A stretch of DNA of 64,000 bases from Hyphomicrobiales bacterium. GTDB taxonomy: Bacteria > Pseudomonadota > Alphaproteobacteria > Rhizobiales > Rhizobiaceae. The stretch's first letter is position 1. Every line of letters starts with the position of its first letter. Under the pieces are notes generated by a model. That model saw nothing but the letters and a program-made list of their open reading frames with translations. It was not told where the DNA came from and did not search any database. The translations under genes and the position numbers were made by a program. Location: positions 106,960-170,959 of the forward strand of contig UCJA01000014.1 of NCBI GenBank assembly GCA_900472675.1, in the 5' to 3' direction. Below are positions 1 through 12,167 of this stretch, in pieces.

Positions 1-1303
<1,303 letters not shown>

Positions 1304-1304
<1 letters not shown>

Positions 1305-3766
1305 CAGGCTCTCCAAATCTCCGACGCGTACTGGCGGATGGTTCTGTCAGACGAGAACCATCCCATCCGGGCGGTATTGCGAACTGTCTTTGAATACCAG
1401 GATTTAGGGTCGCTCCAGATTTGGTCAACGCTGCGCTGCGCGTTCGCATAGGCGTCGAAATCGGCGGCCACCATGAACCAGTCGTGGTTGTAGATACCGT
1501 CGATCAGCTCCTGGAAGCGCGATCGGTCGTCGGGCGAAAACACGCCGGTTGCAATGGCGTTGAGGGCCTGCACCAGTTCCGGGGACTTCTCGATGATCTC
1601 GCGCGGATTGTATTCGCCCTGCCGGACCTTCGCGACTTCGTCAGCCGTGAGGCCGAAGATGACGATGTTGTCCTCGCCGACGTGATCGCGCATTTCCACG
1701 TTGGCGCCGTCCAGCGTGCCGATGGTCAGCGCGCCGTTCAGCGCGAACTTCATGTTGCCGGTGCCGGAGGCTTCCATGCCGGCGGTTGAGATCTGCTCGG
1801 AGAGGTCGGCTGCCGGCATGACGATCTCGGCCAGCGAGACGTTGTAGTTCGGCACGAAGACGACCTTCAGCAGGCCGCGCACGGCCGGGTCGTTGTTGAT
1901 CACGCGGGCCACGTCGTTGGCGAGCTTGATGATAAGCTTGGCGTTGTGATAGCTCGGCGCCGCCTTGCCGGCGAACAGCTTGACGCGCGGCACCCAGTCG
2001 AGTTCGGGACGCGAACGGATCTGGTCGTAGAGCGCGACGGCCTCGATGATGTTGAGCAGCTGGCGCTTGTATTCGTGGATGCGCTTGACCTGGATGTCGA
2101 AGAGCGCAGAGGGGTCCAGCCGGACGCCCATGCGGCTGCTGACGAGGTTTGCGAGCTGGACCTTGTTGGCCCGCTTCACGGCGGCAAACTTCTGCTGGAA
2201 GCTTGCGTCGTCCGCAAAGGCCTCCAGTTCCTGAAGGGCATCCGTGTCGTCGAGGAAGGCATCGCCGATCGTTTCGCGAATCAGCCCGGTCAGGCCCGGG
2301 TTGCACTGCATCAGCCAGCGGCGCGGGGTAATGCCGTTGGTCTTGTTGTTGATGCGGGCCGGGTAGAGGGTGTGGAGGTCGGCAAAGACTGTGACCTTCA
2401 TCAGCTCGGTGTGGAGGGCCGAGACGCCGTTGATGGAATGCGAGCCGACGAAGGCGAGGTTACCCATGCGCACGCGGCGCTCTCCGCCTTCCTCGATCAG
2501 CGAGATCGAGCGGATCTGGGTGTCGGAGAAGCGCTTCTCCTTGCGGGCTTCGAGAAGGATCTTGGTGTTGATCGCGTAGACGAGCTGCATGTGGCGCGGC
2601 AGGAGGCGCTCGAACAGCGGTACCGGCCAGGTTTCCAGCGCTTCGGGAAGCAGCGTGTGGTTGGTGTAGGAAAAGGTCTTGCGGGTGATGTCCCAGGCTT
2701 CGTCGATGTCCATGCCGTGGATGTCGACCAGAAGGCGAATCAGTTCGCCGATCGAAATCGCCGGGTGGGTATCGTTAAGCTGGATCGCCACCTTGTCCGG
2801 CAGGTTGGTGAAATCCGGATACTGCTGGAGATGGCGGCGCAGGATGTCCTGGAGCGAGGCCGAGGAGAAGAAGAACTCCTGGCGCAGGCGCAGTTCCTGA
2901 CCAGCCGGATTGGCATCGGCCGGGTAAAGGACACGCGTCAGGCTTTCGGCCTTGTTGCTTTCGCGCAGCGCGCCGATGTGGTCGCCGGCGTTGAAGGCAT
3001 CGAGCAGGATCGGGTCGATCGGCTGGGCCGACCAGAGACGCAGCGTGTTGACTCGCTTGCCGCGCCAGCCAACCACCGGTGTGTCGTAGGCCATGGCGAT
3101 GACGCGCTCGGCCGGCTTCCAGACGTAGCGCGGCGTATCCTCATAGCCGCCGACGGTTTCCACCGTGCCGCCGAAGCCGATTTCGTAGGAGCTTTCGCGG
3201 CGCTCAAACTCCCATGGGTTGCCGTGGGCGAGCCAGGTTTCGGGCAGTTCCACCTGCCAGCCGTCGGCCATCTGCTGGCGGAAGAGGCCGTGGACATAAC
3301 GGATGCCGTAGCCATAGGCAGGTATTTCGACGGTCGCCATGCTCTCCATGAAGCAGGCGGCAAGCCGGCCGAGGCCGCCGTTGCCCAGCGCCGCGTCCGG
3401 TTCCAGCCCGGCGATCACGTTGATGTCGACGCCGAGCGACGTCAGCGCATCGGTCATCTCCTGCATGAGGCCAAGGTTGCTGACGGCATCGCGCATCAGC
3501 CGGCCGATCAGGAACTCCAGCGACAGGTAGTACACGCGCTTGCCGCCCGTGCTGTAGACCTTGCGGGTCGAGTCCATCCACCGGTCGATGATGCGGTCGC
3601 GCACCACGAGAATGGCGGCGGTCAGCCAGTCGTGCGGCTTGGCGACCTTGGCATCCTTGCCGATGCGATAGGTCAGGCGCTCGATGATCTCTTCCGCCAG
3701 AATTTCGGGGCGGGAGCTACGGGGGGCCGGATGGGGGATTTCGACGGCAGAAGATGTGTTGTCCAT
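1304..3766 (-). CDS. glgP: glycogen/maltodextrin phosphorylase
   Basis: An 820-residue GT35 phosphorylase of normal family length. It releases glucose-1-phosphate from glycogen using pyridoxal phosphate. The N-terminal half has the family segments YYLSLEFLIGR and NGGLGRLAACFMES. The C-terminal half has IQVKRIHEYKRQLLN and EASGTGNMKFALNGA, whose Lys is the PLP-binding residue. It is the first gene of the glycogen cluster at the left edge and is fused by a one-base overlap to glgB. A plausible promoter lies 75-100 bp upstream. No Shine-Dalgarno sequence stands out before the ATG, but the protein aligns with the family from the first residues of the conserved core. Confidence 0.97.
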
Positions 3767-3839
3767 ATGTCGCCAACTTTCAGGGAACGGGGAGGAAGGG
3801 CGTCCGGTTCAGTCGATCTGGCACGATGCAGAGCACCAG

Positions 3840-3867
3840 TTTATGCACCCTTATGACATGCTTTCAA
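3840..3867 (-). promoter_or_regulatory. candidate glgP promoter
   Basis: On the minus strand TTGAAA (3862-3867) and CATAAA (3840-3845) are separated by 16 bp and sit about 75 bp upstream of glgP. They fit a sigma-70-type promoter reasonably well (4 of 6 bases in the -10). Inference from sequence only. Confidence 0.35.
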
Positions 3868-3927
3868 TGGCCGATTTAAGATAGCGAACTTGAGCGGGAC
3901 TGGCTTTGGAGGGCGCCGAACAGCCAA

Positions 3928-3954
3928 AAGCCCCGCCAGGGCAGGGCGGGGCTT
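3928..3954 (-). terminator. intrinsic terminator after the tadG-like gene
   Basis: A perfect 10-bp stem (AAGCCCCGCC pairing with GGCGGGGCTT, 7-nt loop), read on the minus strand, is followed by a short T run. It lies 20 bp past the stop of the tadG-like gene and separates it from glgP. Confidence 0.8.
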
Positions 3955-3973
3955 GATCAGAATTTGATCTGGA

Positions 3974-5242
3974 TCAATTCGTCAGGCGGGTATCGGTCTT
4001 GGCCGCCTTGCGGGCGATGTCGCCGAAGCTCTGCACCAGCGTCGTCATGTCGGTCGGCTCGTAGTAGTAGTCGTCACCGCTGGCGCAGGTGCTGAGCAGG
4101 GATTTGCCCCGGTCCGGCGCCATGAAGGCGATCGAATAGATCTTGATGCCGTCGTCCTTGGATTGCTTGCACAGGGCGCGTACCTTGGCATCGATCGTCG
4201 AGTTCCAGGAGGCACTGTTGCCGGTCATTTCCCCGTCTGTCATCAGCACGATGAAGCGCTCGAAGCTTGTATTGCCCTTGGCTGTATGCGCTGTCTTTTC
4301 CGCTGCGTTGTCTGCCTTCAACGCGTTAAAAGCGTTGGTCATGGCGCCGGTCGCATCGGTGCCGCCTGCTGGAGGCTCGGGAAGGTTGGCGACATAGGTG
4401 GCAACATTGCTGGTGCCCCACTTGATTGCCTGCTCGGCCTTCGTTTGGTCGTCGTAAGAAGTGGCTCCAACGCGGATCAGTTCGGTCGTCGGATCGGCTA
4501 GCTTAAGCTCTGAGAACATGGCAGCTGCCGCGGCCTTTAGCGATTCCATCTTGGTTACGTAATTAGGAGCGGTGTTTGTGACGTAATGCAGCCCATCGCA
4601 TGTTCTGGGCCGCCTCGTCGTGCCGCACTCATAGGGGCCGTCCTCGACTGTGGTGACGGACTTGGTCGGCGCGGCCGGATTGACGGTTGACGTGTCCCAG
4701 GCCATGGAGCCGGACTCGTCCAGCGCCAGATACATGGAGAGGGCATTGCCTTCACGTCCGCTCTGGCTCGCGCTCGAAACGCCGATGTGCATGGTGCTGA
4801 GGCCCAGGACCCGGCTGAGCCCCGACAGCGCCATGTCGTAGTTCATGGTCATCTTGATGTTGTAGGTACGTGCGTTCCCGGAGGAATTGGTGACGGTCGC
4901 CGTGGCCTTCAGGCCGTCGCTCAGAGCCTTTTCGCGGGCGGTCTTTTCCGCTGCCGTTTCGGTTGCCGGCGCGGTTGACTGGGCGGCCTGGCCGAGGAAA
5001 TAGGTTTTGGAAAAGGTCTCGGCTTCGGCCGCGGTCATATCCTGGTCGGACATGGCGGAAGCGGTGGCGAGCGTGGCCGCGTCCACCAGACCCTGCATCT
5101 GGCTCTTGACCTGCAGGCCGCTAGCGAGATCCACTGCCACGCCCGCCGCGCCAAAAAGCACTGGGAGGAGTACAGCGGTCATGATGCCGAAATTACCGGC
5201 GCGGTCTGTGGCGAGCCGCGAAAGAACTGAGCGATCCATCAT
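3974..5242 (-). CDS. TadG-like pilus-associated protein with von Willebrand A domain
   Basis: A 422-residue protein. The N-terminus has the typical TadE/TadG signal (GNFGIMTAVLLPVLFGAAG, residues 16-34), a single membrane helix that anchors the protein with its bulk in the periplasm. A von Willebrand A domain follows, with an intact metal-binding motif DESGS at residues 175-179 and LMTDGEMT later. In tad systems such proteins act as minor pilins or assembly factors. No other tad or cpa gene is in the window, so its partners must lie elsewhere. It is a single-gene unit with its own terminator. The tandem ATGATG start is unambiguous to within one codon. The precise role is unknown. Confidence 0.85.
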   Translation of the reverse strand: MMDRSVLSRLATDRAGNFGIMTAVLLPVLFGAAGVAVDLASGLQVKSQMQGLVDAATLATASAMSDQDMTAAEAETFSKTYFLGQAAQSTAPATETAAEKTAREKALSDGLKATATVTNSSGNARTYNIKMTMNYDMALSGLSRVLGLSTMHIGVSSASQSGREGNALSMYLALDESGSMAWDTSTVNPAAPTKSVTTVEDGPYECGTTRRPRTCDGLHYVTNTAPNYVTKMESLKAAAAAMFSELKLADPTTELIRVGATSYDDQTKAEQAIKWGTSNVATYVANLPEPPAGGTDATGAMTNAFNALKADNAAEKTAHTAKGNTSFERFIVLMTDGEMTGNSASWNSTIDAKVRALCKQSKDDGIKIYSIAFMAPDRGKSLLSTCASGDDYYYEPTDMTTLVQSFGDIARKAAKTDTRLTN

Positions 5243-5364
5243 GTTCCTCGTCCATCGTCTAGTTCATCTAGAGGTTGAGCGAGATGTACATGCATCCTAT
5301 TGAGGAAGCCCTAAGAGCTTTCGTAAAAATCAAGTCAATATCGGCAAAGAGCGCCAAAACGGTG

Positions 5365-6243
5365 CTATTTTACCGGCACGACGTCGACGGCCTGGACGAT
5401 CTGCTGATTCCCGTAGCCCTTGAGCACCCCGATCACCGGAGCGACGTCGGAGTAGTCGCGGCCATAGGCGACGACGATGTGGTCGCTGCCTGCCGGGATG
5501 TCATTGGTGGGGTCAAGCTCCAGATAACCGGTCGCTTCTCCGCACCAGACCCGCACCCAGGCGTGCATGGCATCGGCCCCCTCCAGTCGCTCCTTGCCCG
5601 CGGGCGGAATGGTGCGCAGGAAGCCTGAGACATAGCCGGCCGGAATGCCGAGGCTGCGCAGCGCGACGATCATGATGTGAGCGAAATCCTGACAGACGCC
5701 GCGCCTGATCTTGAAGGCTTCCGCCGGGGTCGAATCCACCTTGGTCGCCTTGGCGTCGTAGGTGAAGTCCTTGTGGATGCGGCGGCAGAGCGCCATCGCA
5801 ACCTCGCGCACCGTCTGGCCGGGCTTGACCATGTCCTTCATGTAGGCGGCAATGGCCGGTTCCTGCGGCAGCCGGGGGCTTGGTCCCGTCAGATGGTGGG
5901 GCGATCCCGGAGCGACGGACCAGAAGCCATCCAGCTCGTCGCGCAGCGCACCGAGTTGCGGTGAGAGGTCGGCGGTGATGGACGGCGCGTCGACCATGAC
6001 GCGGGCCTGCATGCGGATATCGAGACGTTCATGGGGCGCGCGCAGGAGGACCGCCGTCGCCTGCTGGCCGAAGAAATCGATGAAGCTCACCTTTTCATCC
6101 GCGCCCGGAGCGACGGTGACCGAGCCGGCCACCAGGCGCTGGCGGTCGGGGAGGGAGAGCGGCAGAACGCGGATGACGTGGCGGGCCCCGGATGCCGGCA
6201 CGTCGTAGACATAGCCCATGTGAAGCGAGAGGTCGTAGAGCAT
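5365..6243 (-). CDS. transglutaminase-like cysteine peptidase family protein
   Basis: A 292-residue cytoplasmic protein with an N-terminal bacterial transglutaminase domain (beta-strand rich, from residue 1) and a transglutaminase core. The triad is visible: Cys in GVCQDFAH, His in DAMHAWVRVW and Asp in LELDPTND. It is the last gene of a three-gene operon, starting 15 bp after the ATP-grasp/alpha-E gene. Proteins of this family (COG1305) recur next to circularly permuted ATP-grasp and alpha-E genes, where they are proposed to hydrolyse or rearrange isopeptide bonds made by the ligase (Iyer and co-workers' amidoligase survey). The substrate is unknown. Confidence 0.88.
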   Translation of the reverse strand: MLYDLSLHMGYVYDVPASGARHVIRVLPLSLPDRQRLVAGSVTVAPGADEKVSFIDFFGQQATAVLLRAPHERLDIRMQARVMVDAPSITADLSPQLGALRDELDGFWSVAPGSPHHLTGPSPRLPQEPAIAAYMKDMVKPGQTVREVAMALCRRIHKDFTYDAKATKVDSTPAEAFKIRRGVCQDFAHIMIVALRSLGIPAGYVSGFLRTIPPAGKERLEGADAMHAWVRVWCGEATGYLELDPTNDIPAGSDHIVVAYGRDYSDVAPVIGVLKGYGNQQIVQAVDVVPVK

Positions 6244-6258
6244 CGCCTGGTCCCTCCG

Positions 6259-8679
6259 CTAGCCGAAGTAAGTCTGGCCGAGGATATCGGACAGCTTTTC
6301 CATTTCCAGCTCCAGCTTGCGGTAGACCTCCTCGTCCATGGCTTCCGGGGTCATCACCGCGAGGCCTGAGTGGAGCCGCATCGCTTCCCGGTAGAAGGTC
6401 GACATCTGGCCGTTGACGAAGGCGTTCGGCAATTGCTCGACCTCGGTGCGGATCTCGTTCAGCTGGTAGAGGACAGAGCGCGGATTGAGCGGATCAAGCG
6501 CGAGCAGGTCCGCCACCGTCAGCCGCGCTGTTGCCACGTTGTAGCGGCGGCGGTGGGTCATGACGCTGTCGCCGATCTCCAGCAGCATGTCGAGCGATCC
6601 GTCCGGTGCATCGGGTCCCGACATGTGGCCGAGCAGGCGCGTCATGTGCAGTGCGCGCTCCAGGTGGCGGCCGATCGACAGGAAGCGCCAGCCGGTGAAG
6701 CGGTACATGTTTTCGTGCACGAGGCCGGCGAAGCCCGCGAGCTTGCGCAGCAGCACGGTCATGGCATGGGCTGCGTCATCGCCCGGCTTTACCGCATCAT
6801 GGAAGCGGCGGGTGGTCTTGGACAGGTCGGTCAGCGCCAGCCAGCCGTCGGGCGAGAAGCGGTCGCGGATGTTGCTGGCTGAATAGATGGCGCTGTCAAT
6901 GTTGCGCATCAGCGGTGCCGGCACCGCCTTGGTCATCTCGATGTCGATGCTCTTCAGGTAGCGGCTGACATCGGCCAGCAGCGGCGCGCTCGGGTCAGCG
7001 GATTCCGCATAGCGGAGGTGCCAGGCGCGCAGGATGCGCAGCGCACCTTCCGCCCGCTCGATGTAGCGGCCGAGCCAGTAGAGGTTGTCGGCCGCGCGGC
7101 TGGGCAGGCTGCCCGGCATGTTGCGGGTGAAGCTTTCCTCCGGCGGCAGCAGGCTGGGCTTGGCGACCGGCTTGCTGGAGACGATCCAGACGTCGGCGGC
7201 GTGGCCTCCCGCCTGCATGGCGATGGCGGCCACATCGGCGCCGGAGCCGATGCGGGCAAAGCCGCCCGGCATGATCTGCCAGCCGCTTTCGGTGCGGGCG
7301 GCGAAGACGCGCAGCGACATGGGCCGCGGGGTCAGCTTGCCGTCCACATAGACCGGGGTGGTGGAGAGGGTGACGACCTCTTGGCCGACGAGGTTGCCGC
7401 CCTCGGAGGTCAGCCACTCAGCGACCGTTTCCTTGGCCGTTTCGCGCAGCGACGAGCCGAGCACCGACCGGCCGCTGTCATCGAAGAAGGGCAGGCGGGA
7501 ATAGGCCGGTCCGATGACCATGCGCTCGATGTTCTTGGCCACATGCTCGCGTTCCGATTTCTGCCCGCACCACCAGGTGGCGATGGAGGGCATCATCAGG
7601 TCCTCGCCGGTCAGCCGCCTGGAAATCGTCGGCATGAAGGCGAGCAGCGCGCGGGTTTCAAGGATGCCCGAGCCCAGCGCGTTGACGAGGGTGAGCGAAC
7701 GGGATCGCAGCGCCTGGACCATGCCGGGCGTGCCGATATGGGAGTTCTGGTCGAGCTCCAGCGGATCCGCATAGGAGGCATCGAGGCGGCGCCACAGGAC
7801 GCCGATCGGCTTGAGGCCGGCCACGGTGCGGACCATGACGCGGTTGTTGACGACGGTCAGGTCCTCGCCCTCGAGCAGCATGAAGCCGAGGTAGCGGGCG
7901 ATATAGGCGTGCTCGAAATAGGTCTCGTTGGCCGGGCCGGGGGAGAGGACGGCGATGCGGTCGTCCGGGTGCTGCTTGTGGGACTGCAGCGCCTCGCGGA
8001 AGGCGCCGAAGAAAGAGGCCAGCCGGTGGACGTGGCTTTCCGCATAGATGTCGGAGAAGGCACGGGTGGTCGCGACGCGGTTTTCCAGCGCGAAACCGGC
8101 GCCGGAGGGCGCCTGGGTGCGATCGGACAGCACCCACCATTTGCCGTCCGGTCCGCGGCCGATCTCGAAGGAACAGAAATGCAGGTAGTGACCGCCGACC
8201 GGCTTGACCCCCACCAGCGGCCGCAGGAACTCCGGGTTGGCGGCGACCAGCTGCGGCGGCAGGATGCCTTCCTGCACCAGGCGGTTCTCGCCATAGATAT
8301 CGGCAATCAGCGCTTCCAGCAGATCGGCGCGCTGCACCAGGCCGCGGGAAACGGCCGTCCATTCGTCGCCATCGATCAGAACCGGAAGATGCGAGATCGG
8401 CCAGTTGCGCTCGCCATTGCCATGGGTGCTGGGGGCGCCATAGGTGCGGTAGAAGACGCCGGCGTCACGCAGGTAGCGATCCGCACGGGCAAAGCGCTCA
8501 TGCAGTTCGCCTTCGCTCATGCGGCTAAGGCGCGCAATCAGGTTGTGCCAGACCGGCCTGACGTCGCCGTTTTCGTCCAGCATCTCGTCTGCGACGCCCG
8601 CAAGGGCAGCGTAACCGAGAATTGGATCGACACCTCGGGCCTTTGCAGCCTTGCGTTCGGTTGCCGGTGCCTTGGACAT
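6259..8679 (-). CDS. circularly permuted ATP-grasp ligase fused to an alpha-E domain
   Basis: An 806-residue fusion. Residues about 60-480 are the circularly permuted type-2 ATP-grasp domain (COG2308; YRTYGAPSTHGNGERNW, GGHYLHFCSFEIGRG, LGSGILETRALLAFMP). Residues about 521-806 are the all-helical alpha-E domain (COG2307; SRAADNLYWLGRYIERAEG). In many genomes these are two neighbouring genes; here they are one polypeptide. The ATP-grasp part is predicted to form an amide bond between an amino acid or peptide and an unknown acceptor. It starts 9 bp after the upstream DUF2126 gene and ends 15 bp before the second transglutaminase gene, so the three are almost certainly co-transcribed. Confidence 0.9.
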   Translation of the reverse strand: MSKAPATERKAAKARGVDPILGYAALAGVADEMLDENGDVRPVWHNLIARLSRMSEGELHERFARADRYLRDAGVFYRTYGAPSTHGNGERNWPISHLPVLIDGDEWTAVSRGLVQRADLLEALIADIYGENRLVQEGILPPQLVAANPEFLRPLVGVKPVGGHYLHFCSFEIGRGPDGKWWVLSDRTQAPSGAGFALENRVATTRAFSDIYAESHVHRLASFFGAFREALQSHKQHPDDRIAVLSPGPANETYFEHAYIARYLGFMLLEGEDLTVVNNRVMVRTVAGLKPIGVLWRRLDASYADPLELDQNSHIGTPGMVQALRSRSLTLVNALGSGILETRALLAFMPTISRRLTGEDLMMPSIATWWCGQKSEREHVAKNIERMVIGPAYSRLPFFDDSGRSVLGSSLRETAKETVAEWLTSEGGNLVGQEVVTLSTTPVYVDGKLTPRPMSLRVFAARTESGWQIMPGGFARIGSGADVAAIAMQAGGHAADVWIVSSKPVAKPSLLPPEESFTRNMPGSLPSRAADNLYWLGRYIERAEGALRILRAWHLRYAESADPSAPLLADVSRYLKSIDIEMTKAVPAPLMRNIDSAIYSASNIRDRFSPDGWLALTDLSKTTRRFHDAVKPGDDAAHAMTVLLRKLAGFAGLVHENMYRFTGWRFLSIGRHLERALHMTRLLGHMSGPDAPDGSLDMLLEIGDSVMTHRRRYNVATARLTVADLLALDPLNPRSVLYQLNEIRTEVEQLPNAFVNGQMSTFYREAMRLHSGLAVMTPEAMDEEVYRKLELEMEKLSDILGQTYFG

Positions 8680-8688
8680 CAGGCCTTG

Positions 8689-11600
8689 TTAGACTCCTTG
8701 CGGCCGACGCAAATCGAGCGTCAGCGGAAATTCTGGCGAAGGGGTTTCGGCATACAGCGTATAGCCGCCTGCCGTGTGTCCCCAGGGTTCAAAGCGGGCC
8801 AGGCGACGGGCTTCCGCCTCGTTGCCGTTGACCGGGAAGGTTTCGTAGCTGCGTCCGCCGGGATGAGCGACGTGATAGACGCAGCCGCCCACCGAGCGGC
8901 CCGACCATGTATCGTACACGTCGAATGTAAGCGGCGAATTAACCGGAAGAGCCGGATGCAGCCCGGAAGAGGGCTGCCAGGCCTTGAAGCGGACGCCCGC
9001 GACCGAGACGCCGGAGATCCCGGTTTCCTTCAGCGGCACGGCGCGACCGTTGCAGGCCACCGTATAGCGGGAGGGGTTGCTGGTTTCCAGCCTGACCTGC
9101 AGGCGCTCCACGGATGAATCGACATAACGGACCGTGCCCCCGATCGCGCCCTGCTCACCCATCACATGCCAGGGCTCGAGCGCCTGGCGCAGTTCGAGCC
9201 TGGAGCCTTCGTATTCGACCTCGCCGAAGAAGGGGAAGCGGAACTCCAACTGGGCGGCAAACCACTCGGGCCTGAGGTCGAAGCCGTGCTGGCGCAGATC
9301 CTGCAGCACGTCCATGAAATCGGCCCAGACGTAGTGCGGCAGCATGAAGCGGTCGGCCAGCGCCGTTCCCCAACGGGTGAAGCGACCCTGGAGCGGGTTC
9401 TGCCAGAAGCGGGCGATCAGGGCGCGGACGAGAAGCTGCTGGGCAAGCGACATGCGCGCATTGGGCGGCATCTCGAAGCCACGGAATTCCACCAGTCCCA
9501 GGCGGCCGGTCGGGCCATCGGGAGAGAAGAGCTTGTCGATGCAGATTTCCGAGCGGTGGGTGTTGCCGGTAACGTCGGTGAGGAGATTGCGGAACAGGCG
9601 GTCGACCAACCAGGGCAGCGGCGGGGCGCCCTGGCCTGGAACCGGCACCTGCGCCATCGCGATTTCCAGCTCGTACATCGAATCGTGGCGGGCCTCGTCG
9701 ATGCGCGGCGCCTGGCTGGTCGGGCCGATGAACATGCCGGAGAAGAGGTAGGAGAGCGAGGGGTGCCGCTGCCAATGCAGCACGAGGCTCTTCAACAGGT
9801 CCGGCCGGCGCAGGAATGGGCTGTCATTGGGGTTGGCGCCGCCGACCACCACGTGGTTGCCGCCGCCGGTGCCCGTATGACGGCCGTCGATCATGAACTT
9901 GTCGGCGCCAAGGCGGGTTTCGCGGGCCTCCTCGTAGATGGCCGTGGTGATGGCGACGGTTTCCTGCCAGCTCGATGCCGGATGGATGTTGACCTCGATC
10001 ACACCCGGATCGGGTGCCACGCGGATGACGTTGATGCGCTCGTCATGCGGCGGGCCATAGCCTTCGATATGGACGGGAAGGCCAAGCTCGGCGGCTGCGT
10101 TTTCGGCGGCCGCAACCAGTTCGAGGTAGTCCTCGATCTTTTCGACGGGGGGCATGAAGACGCAGAGCCGGCCATCGCGTGGCTCGACGGAAATCGCGGT
10201 GCGCACGGCGCCATCGATTTCCCCCAGCTCCTGTTCGACCCGCCCCGGATTGGCCGGATCAGCGGCCTTGAAGGAGGATTCCGGCATGGACCGGCCTTCC
10301 GGTCCGGAGCGAACCGGATCAGCGGCGCGACCGGCCGGCACGACCACGTCGGGCAGGGCGTGGCGCGGGATCGAGGGATCAGCCTCGTGGATATAGGGGA
10401 ATTCAGACGGCGGCACATGCGGCAGGGTGCCGAGCGGCAGCCGGTAGCCGACAGGGCTGTCGCCTGGCACCAGGAAGATCTTGCCGCGGCGGGTGCTCCA
10501 TTTTTCGCTGATCCAGCGCTTGGTCGGTGTCGCGCCCCGGGCCTGTGCATTCCAGGCCTGGACGGGAAGGATGTAGCCGGACGGCGACGTCAGGCCGCGT
10601 TCAAAGACGCGGGCGATGCGGCTGCGCTCTTCCGGATCCTTGAGCATGGAATTGGAGGGATCGACGTTTTCAGGCAGGCTGCCTTCGCGGATGATCCACT
10701 CGGCCGGGTCTTCGTAGGCTGCCGTGACCATGTCGGAAGCGATGCCGAGTTCGGTTGCGATGCCGGCCAAAAGCTTCTGCGAATCGTCCTCGGTCGCGCC
10801 GTAGTCCTCTCCCTCTTCGGCAACGAGCTTCGGATTGGTCCAGATCGGCCGACCATCCTTGCGCCAGTAGAGCGAGAAGGTCCAGCGCGGCAGGCTTTCG
10901 CCCGGGTACCACTTGCCCTGACCGTAATGCAGGAAGCCACCCGGCGCAAAGCGCTCGCGCAGCTTGCGGATCAGGACGTCGGCCTTTTCCCGTTTGGTGG
11001 GCCCGACCGCATCGGTGTTCCATTCATCCGATCCGAAGTCATCGATGGAAACGAAGGTCGGTTCGCCGCCCATGGTGAGGCGCACGTCCTGCGCCTGCAG
11101 CACGTGGTCGACCTGTTCGCCGAGCTCGTTCAGGGCGTCCCAGCTTTCGTCGGAAAAGGGTTTTGTGATGCGCGGGTGCTCGGCGACGCGCGACACGGTC
11201 ATGGCGAAATCGAAGGCGGTATTGGCTTCGCCGAAGTAGCCGCCGGAGATCGGGGCTGCATTGCGGAAATGCGGCGTGGCGGCCAGCGGAATGTGGCTTT
11301 CGCCGGTCAGAAGCCCCGAGGTCGGGTCCAGGCCGACCCAGCCGGCGCCTGGAAGATAGACCTCGCACCAGGCGTGCAGATCGGTAAAATCCACCTCCGT
11401 GCCGGAGGGGCCATCGAGCGCCTTCAGGTCCGGGGTCAGCTGGATCAGGTAGCCGGACACGAAGCGGGCGGCAAAGCCGAGATGGCGCAGGATCTGCACC
11501 AGCAGCCAGCTGGTGTCGCGGCAGGAGCCGAGCGCCGAGGTCAGCGTCTGCTCGGGCGTCTGAACGCCGGCTTCCATGCGGATCACATAGCCGATCGCCT

Positions 11601-12063
11601 GCTGCAGCCGGGCATTGATGCCAACCACCATGTCGACGGTCGGCTGGCCGGGCGACATGTCGAAGGTCTTCAGGTACTCAACCAGCGCCGGTTCCGGCGG
11701 TTCGGGCGTCCTGTAGATCGACAGGTCGTCGATCAGATCGGCCGGATAGGTGAAGGGCCATTTCATCGCCTCCTCTTCCACGAAGAAGTCGAAGGGATTG
11801 TAGACGGTCATGTCGGCGACGAGATCGACCTCGATCTTGAATTCGGTGACCGGGTCTGGAAACACGAAGCGGGCGAGATAGTTGCCGTAGGGATCCTGCT
11901 GCAGGTTCACAAAGTGATTGGCGGGCGTGACCTTCAGCGAGTGGCTGAGCACCTTGGTGCGAGAATGCGCGGCAGGCTTGAGGCGGATGATTTGCGGTCC
12001 GAGGCGGACGGGTCTGTCGTAGGTGTAATGGGTGAGGTGGTAGATGCTCGCCTTGATCGACAT
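8689..12063 (-). CDS. transglutaminase-DUF2126 fusion protein
   Basis: An 1124-residue first gene of the operon. The N-terminal 300 residues are a transglutaminase unit: an N-terminal domain ([12 protein letters not shown]) and a core with Cys in SCRDTSWLL, His in [10 protein letters not shown] and Asp in GLDPTSG. The remaining 750 residues are DUF2126 (COG4196), seen in [23 protein letters not shown] and [14 protein letters not shown]. That last domain is considered related to the glutamine-synthetase/GCS2 amidoligase fold. The protein therefore joins a predicted amide-forming and a predicted amide-cleaving module in one chain. No signal peptide is seen, so it is probably cytoplasmic. The product of the pathway is not known. 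Confidence 0.9.
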   Translation of the reverse strand: MSIKASIYHLTHYTYDRPVRLGPQIIRLKPAAHSRTKVLSHSLKVTPANHFVNLQQDPYGNYLARFVFPDPVTEFKIEVDLVADMTVYNPFDFFVEEEAMKWPFTYPADLIDDLSIYRTPEPPEPALVEYLKTFDMSPGQPTVDMVVGINARLQQAIGYVIRMEAGVQTPEQTLTSALGSCRDTSWLLVQILRHLGFAARFVSGYLIQLTPDLKALDGPSGTEVDFTDLHAWCEVYLPGAGWVGLDPTSGLLTGESHIPLAATPHFRNAAPISGGYFGEANTAFDFAMTVSRVAEHPRITKPFSDESWDALNELGEQVDHVLQAQDVRLTMGGEPTFVSIDDFGSDEWNTDAVGPTKREKADVLIRKLRERFAPGGFLHYGQGKWYPGESLPRWTFSLYWRKDGRPIWTNPKLVAEEGEDYGATEDDSQKLLAGIATELGIASDMVTAAYEDPAEWIIREGSLPENVDPSNSMLKDPEERSRIARVFERGLTSPSGYILPVQAWNAQARGATPTKRWISEKWSTRRGKIFLVPGDSPVGYRLPLGTLPHVPPSEFPYIHEADPSIPRHALPDVVVPAGRAADPVRSGPEGRSMPESSFKAADPANPGRVEQELGEIDGAVRTAISVEPRDGRLCVFMPPVEKIEDYLELVAAAENAAAELGLPVHIEGYGPPHDERINVIRVAPDPGVIEVNIHPASSWQETVAITTAIYEEARETRLGADKFMIDGRHTGTGGGNHVVVGGANPNDSPFLRRPDLLKSLVLHWQRHPSLSYLFSGMFIGPTSQAPRIDEARHDSMYELEIAMAQVPVPGQGAPPLPWLVDRLFRNLLTDVTGNTHRSEICIDKLFSPDGPTGRLGLVEFRGFEMPPNARMSLAQQLLVRALIARFWQNPLQGRFTRWGTALADRFMLPHYVWADFMDVLQDLRQHGFDLRPEWFAAQLEFRFPFFGEVEYEGSRLELRQALEPWHVMGEQGAIGGTVRYVDSSVERLQVRLETSNPSRYTVACNGRAVPLKETGISGVSVAGVRFKAWQPSSGLHPALPVNSPLTFDVYDTWSGRSVGGCVYHVAHPGGRSYETFPVNGNEAEARRLARFEPWGHTAGGYTLYAETPSPEFPLTLDLRRPQGV

Positions 12064-12167
12064 TGTACCTCTTGCATTGCGCTGGACGGCCGGTGTGACC
12101 GGGCCGATCCCTGACCTTTGTCAGGAGTTTGTGCAATGCACGAAAATAATGCAAGGCGCATTCCGGC

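Noticed and set aside
1946..3856. Long open frame opposite glgP (636 codons), and similar ones at 7018-9117, 9166-12114, 20208-22424, 37364-39748, 58917-60524
   Set aside because: Each lies exactly antisense to a well-recognised gene, has no domain or ribosome site, and is the expected shadow of high-GC third positions.
12111..12124. CTGAC-CTTT-GTCAG inverted repeat upstream of the DUF2126 gene
   Set aside because: Five-base arms are too short to distinguish from chance in this GC range.
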